DNA from: Pandoraea communis
GTDB lineage: Bacteria; Pseudomonadota; Gammaproteobacteria; Burkholderiales; Burkholderiaceae
Assembly (NCBI RefSeq): GCF_902459745.1
Contig: NZ_CABPSJ010000002.1
Location: 310,001 to 374,000 of the forward strand
Direction of reading: 5' to 3'
DNA length: 64,000 bases
Numbering within the stretch: the stretch's first letter is position 1; each line of letters starts with the position of its first letter. The translations under genes and the position numbers were made by a program. Shown piece by piece: positions 53,915 to 63,402 of the stretch. Below the pieces are notes generated by a model that saw nothing but the letters and a program-made list of their open reading frames with translations, searched no databases and was not told the origin of the DNA.

Positions 53915-55414
53915 TTATTGGACAAGGATGCTGTTCATGGTGATCTGCTGCACGCTGCCGCCGTCCATGTACCAGAATTTCATCGGCGGCGTACCACGCG
54001 CTGCACGCACCTGAGGGGACGCCGGAAGAATCTGCAAGTACCAGCCTTGGGCGCTTAGAGTCTTATCGATCGCGACGCCGGCCGCGTTGTTAACGATTGC
54101 GGCCTGCTGGGCCGACAACGGTACGTCATTGCGAATCGCACCGAAGTTCAATGCTGCGTTGATCGGATCCATGCAAGACTGTCGAATCAAGCCATATCCA
54201 TCGTTGTTGTACGGAATAGACTTGACTTGATCGAGCAGCGTCATCAATGCCAGTTGGAATTGGTTGTTAAGCCAAATCTGGTTGATGTATGCATCAAGCC
54301 AGTCATATTGGCCGGCTACCGACCCCGGCATCAACCAAATGAACCCGTCGTTTCGGGTCGCGTACTGGCCGATATAGTTATAGCCGTTGGCCTTCAGGTT
54401 GTTAGCGATATCAACGTCCGTGACATCCGCCGTCATTCCTGCCTGCGACTTGAAGGCATATGTGATCCGGCCATTCGTCGCATTGAAATCGATAGAAGCA
54501 GTCGATCCCATGATGAACGCGGCGCGAAGAACGCCGACCGAGGCAGGAACCCAAATCGGGCACACACCATCGTCATTTGCTGCATCGACTTGATAGCCAA
54601 ACGAAGTCGTCGCAGCGCTCGATGTGGTCGGGCTGGCGTCGGTATCCCACGCGATATATGCATACTGCTTGTTTTGCGCGACTTCCCATGCAGCGAATGC
54701 CAACTTGGTAGCGACGTCTGGCTCCCACATCGTGGTGAACGTCACCCAATTTTGCGAGAGTTTGATAAGCCTCTGCATTGCGGTGGCCGGCGTGTCCGCA
54801 TCTGCGCCGGCACTGAGGATCGCGCCGTTTGTCTGCCCCAACAGCAAACCGGCCGCAAGGGTGCCGGTTGCGTAGGTCATGCTAGATGTGGTCGCACCCG
54901 TCGTGGGCGACGAGAACACAAAGCACGATTGAATCGAATCGAAAGCTACCGTCGGCACCTTGGCGCCCGTGAACGCAGCCGCGATGATCGTTGCCGCGTT
55001 GGAAAAGCTGGTAGCAGTGGCAAGGTTGATACTGCCAGATGTCACAGCAGTGCCATCAATCGTGAAGGTCAGCGTACCCGACAACGCCTGAAGCTGTGAA
55101 AGCGTCATCGAAGCGAGCGATGCCCCGCGCAATTGAGCAGCAAGCGCCACATCGGCGTAGCGGAATAGGCCGAGTTGTGCGGGGAGTGCATCCGAGTTCG
55201 TGAAGCCTTTGAAATACACCCCTGATGCACCGTACTCAGGCGATGTAAGTCCACATGCATTTCCCACCGACGTTGCGCCGGCGTACCAATTGAGAACACC
55301 AAACGGGATCTCAGCGCTCTTCGTGAGCATCACCCCATTCATGACCAGCGCGGAGCCGCCCGCGCTCACCACCTGGGGAATAACGTTGACTACTTGGCTT
55401 GCCGGGATCGACAT
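53915..55414 (-). CDS. Tail sheath protein (DUF3383)
   Basis: A 499-residue protein of the DUF3383 family, the contractile sheath in this phage group. It opens SIPASQVVNVIPQVVSAGGS and has YGASGVYFKGFTNSDALPAQ near 60; KSIPYNNDGYGLIRQSCMDP around 400 is in the conserved C-terminal half that builds the sheath core. Length is normal. Confidence 0.9.
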   Translation of the reverse strand: MSIPASQVVNVIPQVVSAGGSALVMNGVMLTKSAEIPFGVLNWYAGATSVGNACGLTSPEYGASGVYFKGFTNSDALPAQLGLFRYADVALAAQLRGASLASMTLSQLQALSGTLTFTIDGTAVTSGSINLATATSFSNAATIIAAAFTGAKVPTVAFDSIQSCFVFSSPTTGATTSSMTYATGTLAAGLLLGQTNGAILSAGADADTPATAMQRLIKLSQNWVTFTTMWEPDVATKLAFAAWEVAQNKQYAYIAWDTDASPTTSSAATTSFGYQVDAANDDGVCPIWVPASVGVLRAAFIMGSTASIDFNATNGRITYAFKSQAGMTADVTDVDIANNLKANGYNYIGQYATRNDGFIWLMPGSVAGQYDWLDAYINQIWLNNQFQLALMTLLDQVKSIPYNNDGYGLIRQSCMDPINAALNFGAIRNDVPLSAQQAAIVNNAAGVAIDKTLSAQGWYLQILPASPQVRAARGTPPMKFWYMDGGSVQQITMNSILVQ

Positions 55415-55417
55415 GGT

Positions 55418-55981
55418 TTAGGCTCCGGGAGGGTAAGCCGCGTCGACGTTGATGAATTCCTCGATGGCGAGTTCTTCGGCAAAGTCTTGCGGAACGGTTG
55501 TTACTGAGTTGACCTGCAAAAGCGCTTCAACCATGAAGCGCTGTTCATACTGTGATTCGCCGTCGACAATCGGCATGTTCTTCGCATCGTCGGCATGTAA
55601 CGGCTGGATTTCGGGATTGATGGCAGCAAACGCCTGGCATGCGTACTCATCGCGCCAAAGCGTCGCTACCATGTCCGCATATTCCTGAGCTGCCGGTCCA
55701 TAGAAGTCGATTTGCACTCGTGCTTCTGTCCCCATTCGGGCCTGCATCTTTCCGTCCTGCGGTGCGGGCAACGGCTGTGTGTTGCCCACGTAGTCATTCC
55801 AGTTGGTTGCAAGCCGCGTATTGCCGATCATCCAGAACTGAACGTAGTTCGGCCCTGTCGGCGCAGGAAGGCGATTGTCGTAGCCTTGCACCACCTCTAC
55901 GCCATTAGGAACGACGCCCAGCAAGAACGAACGAACAGCCGTCATCACGTCAGTTTGAGTGATCGAGATCGTCGCGCTCAT
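55418..55981 (-). CDS. Neck/tail terminator protein (LIC_12616-like)
   Basis: A 187-residue protein located between head-completion and sheath genes. VPNGVEVVQGYDNRLPAPTGPN and VQIDFYGPAAQEYADMVATL resemble neck proteins that cap the tail tube. It overlaps the upstream gene by four bases (ATGA) and precedes the sheath gene by three. The assignment rests on these segments and on the position. Confidence 0.75.
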   Translation of the reverse strand: MSATISITQTDVMTAVRSFLLGVVPNGVEVVQGYDNRLPAPTGPNYVQFWMIGNTRLATNWNDYVGNTQPLPAPQDGKMQARMGTEARVQIDFYGPAAQEYADMVATLWRDEYACQAFAAINPEIQPLHADDAKNMPIVDGESQYEQRFMVEALLQVNSVTTVPQDFAEELAIEEFINVDAAYPPGA

Positions 55982-56382
55982 TGCTGCTTATCCAATTGCA
56001 ACTGGATAGCCAAGGAACACCAATCCGGCCACGTTTCGTAAACCTGCACTACCAACCAACGAGTGTTCGCCAAGACGACTGGCATGCCCGCACCAGAACC
56101 AAAATCAAAGAGATCGCCGCCGCCCTTGCCTACACGGAAAACGCTCTGGAAGTTTCCGTTCAGATACACGCGTCGCAGAACACCCGTGATGTTTTGCTCA
56201 TAGAGATGTTGAAGACGACCAGCATCGAGCGCTTGCACCTGCACAGAAACCGGAATGGACGTGTAGGCAGGAATTCGCGTACCGTCTGGGTTCGTCGTAT
56301 AACCTGTCGACTGCTTGATCGTGGCCGCAACAAACGGGTTGATAGACGACACGAGGCCGGAAGCTATTCCATGAAGGTTCAT
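55978..56382 (-). CDS. Head-tail connector-region protein
   Basis: A 134-residue protein with many strand-like segments (YTSIPVSVQVQALDAGRLQH, WLVVQVYETWPDWCSLAIQL). It stands in the head-tail joining block between the gp10-like and the terminator genes and overlaps each by four bases. I do not recognise a named family. Confidence 0.7.
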   Translation of the reverse strand: MNLHGIASGLVSSINPFVAATIKQSTGYTTNPDGTRIPAYTSIPVSVQVQALDAGRLQHLYEQNITGVLRRVYLNGNFQSVFRVGKGGGDLFDFGSGAGMPVVLANTRWLVVQVYETWPDWCSLAIQLQLDKQQ

Positions 56383-56840
56383 TCCCTGCCTCCCTTCCCG
56401 TCCGTATCAACGACCTCGTAAGCAATCGAGTTCATCATGTTTTTCGTATCGCGAAGCGTCTGCCCGTGGCCTTTCCTCTCCACCGTGCTTGGTGCATTCG
56501 GGGGGCCAACGCCTGACGCTATGACACCTTTCATGTGAGCAACCGCCAATTCCCCAACCGTCTTAAGCGCGGTCTCGGCATCGTCTCCCGCACTCAGACG
56601 AGCCGCGAGTGCCTTAACCCAAAGATCAGACTTCGTGTCGGCAGTGATGCGCATGAAAGGACGTGGGGGGCTGTTTTCCGAGCCGTACTCATCCAGGAAT
56701 GCAACCGTCGCTGTCGACTCACCATCCGGATATGTCGAACCCTCAAGAATCCCGACTGCAAGCCCTTTCTTGTGCTTGTTCAGGATTTGGGTCAGCGCCT
56801 CGTCCAGCTTCGCGCCACCGGCGACTTTTAGTGTCGACAT
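56379..56840 (-). CDS. Virion morphogenesis / HK97 gp10-like protein
   Basis: A 153-residue protein. KKGLAVGILEGSTYPDGEST, FLDEYGSENSPPRPFMRITA and a Lys/Thr-rich helix with GQTLRDTKNMMNSIAYEV are the pattern of HK97 gp10-like tail-completion proteins (PPRPF is characteristic). The start at 56840 overlaps the DUF4054 gene by 13 bases; the longer frame is inside that gene. Confidence 0.78.
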   Translation of the reverse strand: MSTLKVAGGAKLDEALTQILNKHKKGLAVGILEGSTYPDGESTATVAFLDEYGSENSPPRPFMRITADTKSDLWVKALAARLSAGDDAETALKTVGELAVAHMKGVIASGVGPPNAPSTVERKGHGQTLRDTKNMMNSIAYEVVDTDGKGGRE

Positions 56841-57244
56841 ACCGGCACATACGGATACATTTGAAAGCTTCGCCACGGCAGTATCATTTGCCAGTACATC
56901 GCTCCGTACTGGCTCTGATTCCAATAGGCGGCGTTCTGGCTGTTAGATGCTGCAATCCCAGCCGTTACGGTTCCTTCCGTAGCATTCGTCATCTGCCCAA
57001 CGATTGCTGCGCCACTACCATCACCTGCCATCGCACGTCCCATCAGGAATGCGATATGGGCAGTAATCAAATACAACATCGTCTTGCGTACATCGACGTT
57101 ACAAACCGGCGAGGCGTCGGTGTTGTTCAGAAAGAGTTCGGCCATACCAAAATAGGACGTAGCTAACGATTCAGACACCGACGAAAATGTCGGGAACATC
57201 GCAAGCCATTCCGTATAGTTGAACTCGACAACACCACTCGCCAT
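56828..57244 (-). CDS. DUF4054 head-tail adaptor
   Basis: A 138-residue protein of the DUF4054 type (FNYTEWLAMFPTFSSVSESL near the N-terminus; LYLITAHIAFLMGR around 57-70; an Asn/Gln/Tyr-rich C-terminus). In this phage group it follows the capsid gene and is taken as a connector. It starts 14 bases after the stop of the preceding gene. Confidence 0.82.
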   Translation of the reverse strand: MASGVVEFNYTEWLAMFPTFSSVSESLATSYFGMAELFLNNTDASPVCNVDVRKTMLYLITAHIAFLMGRAMAGDGSGAAIVGQMTNATEGTVTAGIAASNSQNAAYWNQSQYGAMYWQMILPWRSFQMYPYVPVCRH

Positions 57245-57258
57245 CGCCGACTCCCTCG

Positions 57259-57627
57259 TTAGGCTTCGATGTTTTTGCCGTCGTCTTTCGAAGCGTCAGC
57301 CTCCGGGTTGATCGGCTCCAAGCCAACCTTTTCGGTCTGCTCTTGCGCCTTCTCAACACCTTCATCCGCCTTAGCTTGATCCTGTGCGAACGCAACTTCA
57401 TTGGCGATCACCGGATGCGAGGCGTAGCGTTTCTTCACGTCAGCCCACGCGTCCGGATCGACGCCATACGTGACACCATGACCAGAACCATCAGCGGCCG
57501 CGATGGCCCCCTTGTGGTTCCACCCCTTCAGAACCAGTTGCTCACCATTCGATAGCGGGAAAGCAATGCCCGAAGGGAGCTTGCAGAAGACGACGAGCTT
57601 GCTCGTGGATTTCGTTTCACCGGCCAT
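57259..57627 (-). CDS. Hypothetical virion protein downstream of the major capsid
   Basis: A 122-residue protein. The N-terminal half is compact (KLVVFCKLPSGIAFPLSNGE, with WADVKKRYASHPVI in the middle), the C-terminal 40 residues are acidic and likely disordered (DQAKADEGVEKAQEQTEKVG). It lies three bases after the capsid gene. No named family is recognised. Confidence 0.72.
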   Translation of the reverse strand: MAGETKSTSKLVVFCKLPSGIAFPLSNGEQLVLKGWNHKGAIAAADGSGHGVTYGVDPDAWADVKKRYASHPVIANEVAFAQDQAKADEGVEKAQEQTEKVGLEPINPEADASKDDGKNIEA

Positions 57628-57630
57628 GTC

Positions 57631-58662
57631 TTAAACCCCCAGCATCGATTGGCAATACACCGGGCGATACCAGATCGCGCCCCATGCACCGTTTGACTTC
57701 TTCTCGGCGAAGCTCGACAGGCGACGAACTACGCCATGCGAGCGCAAACGTTCGTTGAACGCTACTTCCACGGTCGGCTGACCTTCCACGTCTTCGGCGA
57801 TGAGTTGGAACAGATTGCCACCGGCCAGCGTTGCGTATTCCGGAACCTTAACGAAGCGAAGGTTCGGGAACGAAAGCTTGAGACGATCTTTCAACACCTG
57901 ACCGAAGCTATTCTGCTTGGTCAGGTTCGCCTCGACTCCCGGAGGAAGAACTGCGGCCATCTTCGTGTCGGAATCCACGAGACCATTTGCTGCAGTAACG
58001 AGGTTGTTGAAAACGGTCTCGAAGTCTGCAAAGATTTCATCGCTCGTCTTCAGCTTCCACGTATTGCCACCAGCACCGGTACCTGGTGCAACCGGCGTCG
58101 GCAAATCCGGGTCGTTCGTCAGCCCGTAGTTTTGCAGGCCGGCAACGCCGAACAGATAGATCAAGTTTTCCTTCTTGCGCAGCGTCAGTGCCGAAGCGGC
58201 TTGCTGCTGTGCCGCGTAGTCGATGCGCGCTTTGGCAGCCACCTCCATTTGCTTGTCGCCCCACTCGGTGATGGTCTGCGAGCGATAAGCTTGGCGCTGC
58301 GGGAAGTTCGCGTTGTGGCCCGAACGACCGTTGCCGGCCATGTCGCCGTAGGGCGCAGTTTCGCCGGTCGATTCCACCGACAAGAACGTCGACGTGTCGG
58401 TCGCGAAGTCGCCCTTCTGAACCGCTCCACCGGCCACTTCTTCGGCACGCATCGGGGCAGTCAGAATCTGTACGACGCGCGGATCGACATAGTTCGTCAT
58501 CCACTGCGGCACGCCGTTGTTCTGCACCGTAACCAGCGGTCCTGGCGTCACAGCATCCATGGCAAGCGCCAGTTCGGTACGCTTAGCGTCCGTCAGCATC
58601 TCCGCGCCATGCGCGAAGTGAATGCCGTACTGGCGCAGGAGATTGACTTGTGCTTGGCTCAT
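57631..58662 (-). CDS. Major capsid protein (DUF2184-like)
   Basis: A 343-residue protein, by place and look the major capsid protein. Conserved-looking parts are VDPRVVQILTAPMRAEEVAG (near 60), FPQRQAYRSQTITEWGDKQM (about 118-138) and VRRLSSFAEKKSNGAWGAIW near the end. It follows the decoration-protein gene after three bases and the DUF2213 gene beyond it, the usual order protease/scaffold, decoration, capsid. Confidence 0.86.
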   Translation of the reverse strand: MSQAQVNLLRQYGIHFAHGAEMLTDAKRTELALAMDAVTPGPLVTVQNNGVPQWMTNYVDPRVVQILTAPMRAEEVAGGAVQKGDFATDTSTFLSVESTGETAPYGDMAGNGRSGHNANFPQRQAYRSQTITEWGDKQMEVAAKARIDYAAQQQAASALTLRKKENLIYLFGVAGLQNYGLTNDPDLPTPVAPGTGAGGNTWKLKTSDEIFADFETVFNNLVTAANGLVDSDTKMAAVLPPGVEANLTKQNSFGQVLKDRLKLSFPNLRFVKVPEYATLAGGNLFQLIAEDVEGQPTVEVAFNERLRSHGVVRRLSSFAEKKSNGAWGAIWYRPVYCQSMLGV

Positions 58663-58665
58663 TTC

Positions 58666-59154
58666 TTATGCCCCCGCCAGTTGGCTGTGAGTGGAGATTT
58701 CGATGATCGCGCCCGATGCACCGCCGCGCGATACAACGAATTTGGTCTCGATGGCACCGGAGATCGTTGCCCCCTTGGCACCGAACTGCAACGTTCCATC
58801 GGCGAGCGTTGCGAACACCTTTTGACCGGCAGTCGCAGTAGCAGGAGCGAGAACGAAGTATTCGCCGCCCTCCGAGATTTGAGCCGTCTGGCCTGCGGGG
58901 ATCTGCATCGACGCTTGGCCGAGGAATGCCGTGATAAGACCTTGCTGATCGCGTTTGACGAAGCCCAGCGGTGAACCGGTACCGCTTTGCGTCACTTGGT
59001 TCACCGGATCGGACGACAGCGGCCACACGAAGGTGCCGACTGTCAGGACCGTGTTCGCAATGCGCGAGAGGACCGATTCCGGGTTGTCGGTCGAGCGATC
59101 GCCCGAAATGCCGATCTGCGGAAGCAGGTTGACGGAAGTCTGAAAGCCACTCAT
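58666..59154 (-). CDS. Capsid decoration (structural cement) protein
   Basis: A 162-residue beta-rich protein (PLGFVKRDQQGLITAFLGQA, GGEYFVLAPATATAGQKVFA). Small proteins of this kind lie between protease/scaffold and capsid genes and stabilise the shell (Gp24-like cement family). It is ten bases from the DUF2213 gene. Confidence 0.8.
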   Translation of the reverse strand: MSGFQTSVNLLPQIGISGDRSTDNPESVLSRIANTVLTVGTFVWPLSSDPVNQVTQSGTGSPLGFVKRDQQGLITAFLGQASMQIPAGQTAQISEGGEYFVLAPATATAGQKVFATLADGTLQFGAKGATISGAIETKFVVSRGGASGAIIEISTHSQLAGA

Positions 59155-59164
59155 GGTGCGCTCC

Positions 59165-60538
59165 TTATCGTTGCTTGATGCTAGCCAGACCGGCGAATTG
59201 CTCGGTCAAGGACTTTTCGGCGTTGGCCGCATCAGCGGCGATGGCCGGCGAAACTGCCGGAGCTTTTGAATGCTCGACAAGCATGTGAGCCATGCCCTTG
59301 TAGGCTGCTCGGTCATACTTGGCCGGATCCTTGCCTGCGGCCTTGATGGCGTAGGCGTAAATGTCTTCCGCAGAGTCGAAAGCCATCGCATCGATCTCGC
59401 CGGTAAGCGGCTTGACTTCACCGGCAGCGCGGAAGCGCCCTTGCAGTTCGGCGGCGACTTCTTGCGTCACGGCCTTACGGATGGTCTTGGCGTCCATAGC
59501 ACCCTTCGCAGGTTCAGTTTTGCGGGCACCTTCGGTCGACGTGGCCGTCGATGCGTTGTCCTTTGCCGGCTTGTCGACGTCTGACTTATCGGCCTCTTCA
59601 TCTTCGGCATCCGAGTTGCCATCGTCATCGATGTCCTCGTCCTTGCCGCCGCCTTCACAATCTGCGATGAGCTTCTTCAGACCTGCCAAGAGCTTCGCGC
59701 CCATGTCGTCTTCGTCGGCGGCCGTGCCGCGATCACTGCGGCGCCCGTCCGGGTCGTCCGGATCCTTCGCGCCTGGATCAGCACTGTCTTTTCCTTCTTC
59801 GGCTTGCGTTGCCGCGAGTGCTTCGATGAGCGTGTTTTCGATCGCTTCGGCGTCGATCATTCCGTCCTTGGCGATGAACGATTTCGTCTTGCCGCGTGCG
59901 GCTACAGCTTGCGCGAGACGGGCCGAAAGCGCCTTCTTCTGAGCTTGGTTGAGTTTCACACTAGCCACCTTTTCAGGAGTAGAGATTGCAGAATCGGCGA
60001 CCAGTACATCCGGCCCGGCCCGTCCTTCAACGACAGTTGCAACGTGATTTCCGTGGATATTCGTCATCACTAGGTCGTATGGCTGACCATGGTAGACACC
60101 TTTTTTCTTGCTGGCGGTGTAGTGATATGCGCTGGACAATTCGCGTTGCGATTCGTCGTTGATGCGGTCGATATAGTCCTGATCCCAGACGGCAATGCTG
60201 TTCTTCAGGTACTCACCATCGAAGCGCGCGTTGCTCCCGACCGTTCCGATTTGCTTCTCTTTCTCGGGCTTGGACGAAGAGACATGGATATGCTTCGCCA
60301 ACAGTGGAATGTTGTTGAACGTCGATGCGGCCTTTTCTAGTTCTTCTGGCGGCCGAAAGACTTGATAGATGGTGTCTGGGTCAAGTCCGAGGTCTTGATA
60401 TCCCGGAATTTCGTATCCCCAATAGGGATTGACACCAGCCTTGGAGATGTTCGTTTCGGAGACGTGCAGGCGACCGTCCTTATCGACGGTTCGAACCGAT
60501 TCACGGTCCATTGCGATCAATTCGGGCTTGATGGGCAT
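59165..60538 (-). CDS. DUF2213 capsid maturation protease / scaffold
   Basis: A 457-residue protein. Residues 1-195 are a DUF2213 domain ([34 protein letters not shown], with His residues; [20 protein letters not shown], where Ser and His look like protease residues; [14 protein letters not shown]). Residues 230-340 are highly acidic, Asp/Glu-rich and unstructured, followed by a helical tail, a scaffold layout. Two in-frame internal ATG codons with ribosome-site-like sequence (59860 and 59497) could yield a separate scaffold. It is preceded by a 73-base gap. Confidence 0.85.
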   Translation of the reverse strand: MPIKPELIAMDRESVRTVDKDGRLHVSETNISKAGVNPYWGYEIPGYQDLGLDPDTIYQVFRPPEELEKAASTFNNIPLLAKHIHVSSSKPEKEKQIGTVGSNARFDGEYLKNSIAVWDQDYIDRINDESQRELSSAYHYTASKKKGVYHGQPYDLVMTNIHGNHVATVVEGRAGPDVLVADSAISTPEKVASVKLNQAQKKALSARLAQAVAARGKTKSFIAKDGMIDAEAIENTLIEALAATQAEEGKDSADPGAKDPDDPDGRRSDRGTAADEDDMGAKLLAGLKKLIADCEGGGKDEDIDDDGNSDAEDEEADKSDVDKPAKDNASTATSTEGARKTEPAKGAMDAKTIRKAVTQEVAAELQGRFRAAGEVKPLTGEIDAMAFDSAEDIYAYAIKAAGKDPAKYDRAAYKGMAHMLVEHSKAPAVSPAIAADAANAEKSLTEQFAGLASIKQR

Positions 60539-60611
60539 CCCCTGTTACCTTCTATGCCTGATGCGATTGAGCAGCATCATAGACACCAGAAAACGCCACA
60601 TCACGCCTAAT

Positions 60612-61400
60612 TCAGTCGTTTACCCCTTCAATGATCGGCTCCCATGTGCAGCCGCAGTTGATTTCCTCCCCGGGCATCGTCCATTTGCCGTCGAGATACA
60701 TGCCCTTGCTCAGATCAAAGACCTTCCCACTAGCGCGGACATGCGATTGACGCGGCTCTTTGCCGCCACCTGTATGCAACCAACGTCCTTGGGTGATCCC
60801 CAAATCGGCCTGTCGAACCCTCATCAAGTTCGACGTCGCCTTGTTGTTCTGGTCGTTAGCGATCAATTTGGCGCGGCGACGAGTGACGCCATAGCGCTTC
60901 TGCAGATCATCAGTCATGGCCGATAGATCCCGCCCATTCGATACGCTGCGCATCACAATCCCCTCAACTTGGGTGTGATATTCGCTTTGGATGGACTTGA
61001 TCAGGCTCACGTTCTCTTTGATGAGCGCCTGCATGACGTCGTTGGACGTAAGCGTGTCCTTTACAGACACCGACAGACCAGTGACCCTCGCCGCCTCTTT
61101 CTTTAGCGCGTATGTCGAATGCTTATCGACGCCAGCGACAAACTCCCTGGCGTACTGACTTGCCCGCTTCGCGAACATTCTCTTCCATTGCCTAGATAGG
61201 CTCGCAAGCTCAGACATGAGGCTAGACGATGGGCTGTCGTCCATCGCGATAGCGTCCTCATTCTCTCTATACCGGGCACGTAGCCAGTAGAGATAGGAAC
61301 GCTGCATCTGCCGGACAAGGTTGTCCAATTTGGCGCGATAGGCTTGCTCTACGCCGAGGTTAGGCTGGACGCCCCGAATCTTGGGGCGCGGCTTCTTCAT
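60612..61400 (-). CDS. Minor head protein (Mu F / SPP1 gp7-like)
   Basis: A 262-residue protein whose C-terminal half is the Mu F-like head morphogenesis domain: RRRAKLIANDQNNKATSNLM, then GRWLHTGGGKEPRQSHVRAS and GEEINCGCTWEPII, which carries the family's Cys-Gly-Cys. It enters the procapsid with or near the portal. It overlaps the portal gene by four bases (ATGA). Confidence 0.88.
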   Translation of the reverse strand: MKKPRPKIRGVQPNLGVEQAYRAKLDNLVRQMQRSYLYWLRARYRENEDAIAMDDSPSSSLMSELASLSRQWKRMFAKRASQYAREFVAGVDKHSTYALKKEAARVTGLSVSVKDTLTSNDVMQALIKENVSLIKSIQSEYHTQVEGIVMRSVSNGRDLSAMTDDLQKRYGVTRRRAKLIANDQNNKATSNLMRVRQADLGITQGRWLHTGGGKEPRQSHVRASGKVFDLSKGMYLDGKWTMPGEEINCGCTWEPIIEGVND

Positions 61401-63046
61401 TTGGCGCCACCGTTGGGAAGGTCATCATCCTCTTCCTCGCCACCGGTACCTGTTGCGTCTGGATCGTCGTCATCAGTGGGAACAGCATCAGGCAATGTGT
61501 CCGTGTCAAGAGCGTCATATCCGGACGAGGGATCGCTACCCACACGCTGGCGCTCTTCCTCTCTAGAAATAGTCTGGTTCGCGATCAGAATATCGCCCGT
61601 CTCAGCGTTGAGCTTATTGACGCGAGCCGTCTGCTCGGGGTCTGGCTTGTAGAGCGACAGGAAGCGGGATTTGATGGCTGAATCTACCTCTCCCCAAAGC
61701 CCGATCATGATGATATCGAGCACCTTAGCGAGGTTATCAGCCCAGTTCGACGCTTGCTTGCCGGCGCAAAAGTCATACCAGTTGCGCATATCGAACTCGC
61801 CGGTAGCGCTCAGCCCAGTGGGCGACAGGCCAAAATACTTGGTCACGGGAGTTCGAGCTACCCCGGCAAGGAACTGCATTGCCTGGAATACGATGTCCGA
61901 AACACCAGACAACGGGGTGTTGACCTGAACGAATTCTTCCTTCTCCATGTCAATCGTCAGGAGAGATCGGTTGTGCTTCTGCTGGCTGAACATCATTGCC
62001 CGGTAAGCTAGATCCCTACCATACTCAGCACCGCCGCCGCTCAAAATCTGCGTCATATCAGTCTTGATGATGTTCTGCGAGAATTTGTCGACCAGATCAG
62101 CGGCAGCCACACGAGCCGTATCGAACTTGTCGACATAATCGATCATCATCTGGGCGAGCGGGATGCCGAAGAAGTTGTAGGCAGGCTTCAGCAGCACAGG
62201 GGGGATGTTGTCAGCGAAGTGAAGCAGCCGCGTCGAATGCGTCTCCCGCCCCATCACATACCACGACTCGGGACGGTAAAAATTGTCCTTGAGCGGGTTG
62301 TCCGCATTGTATGGAGCCGGATAGACATTGATCGGCTCAATCAGCTTAAGAGCTTTGATGCGAGGCTTGCCGTCCTTCTGGAGCTTAGCCTTGTCCATGA
62401 CAAGAGGCGTTTTCAGTTCCGCCTCATCGTCGGGGTCGTTCCCCATGTCAATATAGAGCATGCAGCCGCCGGCATAGCCAGTCTTGGCCTCAGCATCACG
62501 GAATCGCTTCTTGACGTGCAGGCGATCCATTTCCTCTTGAATCTGACGAATGCGATCCTTGATTTCGTCCTTTCGATCAGGATCGTCCTCAAGCGCTTCC
62601 TGCTCCGTAGAGAACAATTCCACGAACTCTCTAGCCATTTCGTCAGCGCGGGCTTCGATTGGCGCCCGGATAAGCGGATGCTGCTCAAGCAGCGCAAGTA
62701 CCCCATAGCCAACGAACTCAGAACCGTTGACGGTCTGCGAATTTCGGAAATTCCCGAGGACATGGGCCATACCATTGCATACGCCGTCCATCGCAATCTG
62801 CGCCTGTCCACCCTTCCGGTTGGGGTGGCGATCCATTACACCCTGGGGCACTACACCGGGAGCAGGCTGATACGGCTCAAATTTGGCTCTTGCTGAATCT
62901 TCAGGCGTAGTGATCGACCCATCCGCCGACATGTGCATCTTCGCCAACGCAAGCAGATTCTGTGCAGCGTCGGGGCGGATGTTAAGCCCCTTCTTTTTTT
63001 CAGGGGTAGTCGGCACGGCCGCTACTTTATTGGTTGTCGTGACCAT
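61397..63046 (-). CDS. Phage portal protein (DUF1073 type)
   Basis: A 549-residue portal protein with GYGVLALLEQHPLIRAPIEA near 100, PINVYPAPYNADNPLKDNFY, ETHSTRLLHFADNI and TPVTKYFGLSPTGLSATGEF, all typical of the DUF1073 portal family. The last 40 residues are acidic (DDDDPDATGTGGEEEDDDLP). It forms the dodecameric DNA gate at one vertex. Start: the ATG at 63046 has AAGGG nine bases upstream; the ATG at 63055 would directly abut that site, so the shorter form is preferred. Confidence 0.9.
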   Translation of the reverse strand: MVTTTNKVAAVPTTPEKKKGLNIRPDAAQNLLALAKMHMSADGSITTPEDSARAKFEPYQPAPGVVPQGVMDRHPNRKGGQAQIAMDGVCNGMAHVLGNFRNSQTVNGSEFVGYGVLALLEQHPLIRAPIEARADEMAREFVELFSTEQEALEDDPDRKDEIKDRIRQIQEEMDRLHVKKRFRDAEAKTGYAGGCMLYIDMGNDPDDEAELKTPLVMDKAKLQKDGKPRIKALKLIEPINVYPAPYNADNPLKDNFYRPESWYVMGRETHSTRLLHFADNIPPVLLKPAYNFFGIPLAQMMIDYVDKFDTARVAAADLVDKFSQNIIKTDMTQILSGGGAEYGRDLAYRAMMFSQQKHNRSLLTIDMEKEEFVQVNTPLSGVSDIVFQAMQFLAGVARTPVTKYFGLSPTGLSATGEFDMRNWYDFCAGKQASNWADNLAKVLDIIMIGLWGEVDSAIKSRFLSLYKPDPEQTARVNKLNAETGDILIANQTISREEERQRVGSDPSSGYDALDTDTLPDAVPTDDDDPDATGTGGEEEDDDLPNGGAK

Positions 63047-63058
63047 GCCTATCATCCC

Positions 63059-63388
63059 TTACGAAAGATCCGATGCCTTGTAATCACCCGTCGATTCAGC
63101 CTTGGCGGAAGCCTTCGAGTGCAGACCGAGCAAATCACCGATTGCGTTCAAATCTTCCCGCAGGCGATCCACGGCCGCAGCCTCAATGCCTTCGACCTTA
63201 GCGATGAAGGCATGCAGCCCAGCGAAGCGCTCGACCGCGCCCGCATGCGAATCAGCGGTAATGATCACGGAATCGCCAATCGCAGCCTGAATTGCCGCCT
63301 GAGCTTCGCTCGCATCAATCTTCACAGACACCGCTAGTTTTTCATCCGTTGCGTCCGCGTTCTGATCGATCGAATCTGCCTTTGCCAT
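63059..63388 (-). CDS. Small helical phage protein between terminase and portal
   Basis: A 109-residue acidic, Ala-rich helical protein (SEAQAAIQAAIGDSVIITAD, RLREDLNAIGDLLGLH). GGAG lies six bases before the ATG at 63388. It is embedded in the packaging block. No family is recognised; a role in packaging or as a head accessory is possible. Confidence 0.7.
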   Translation of the reverse strand: MAKADSIDQNADATDEKLAVSVKIDASEAQAAIQAAIGDSVIITADSHAGAVERFAGLHAFIAKVEGIEAAAVDRLREDLNAIGDLLGLHSKASAKAESTGDYKASDLS

Positions 63389-63402
63389 GATGAACTCCAA
63401 AT

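Noticed and set aside
61397-63046. Portal considered as carrying an anti-CBASS (Acb1-like) nuclease domain, since DUF1073 portals can be linked to it
   Set aside because: The C-terminal region ends in an acidic tail, and I cannot find the paired His-x-Thr/Ser motifs of a 2H phosphodiesterase.
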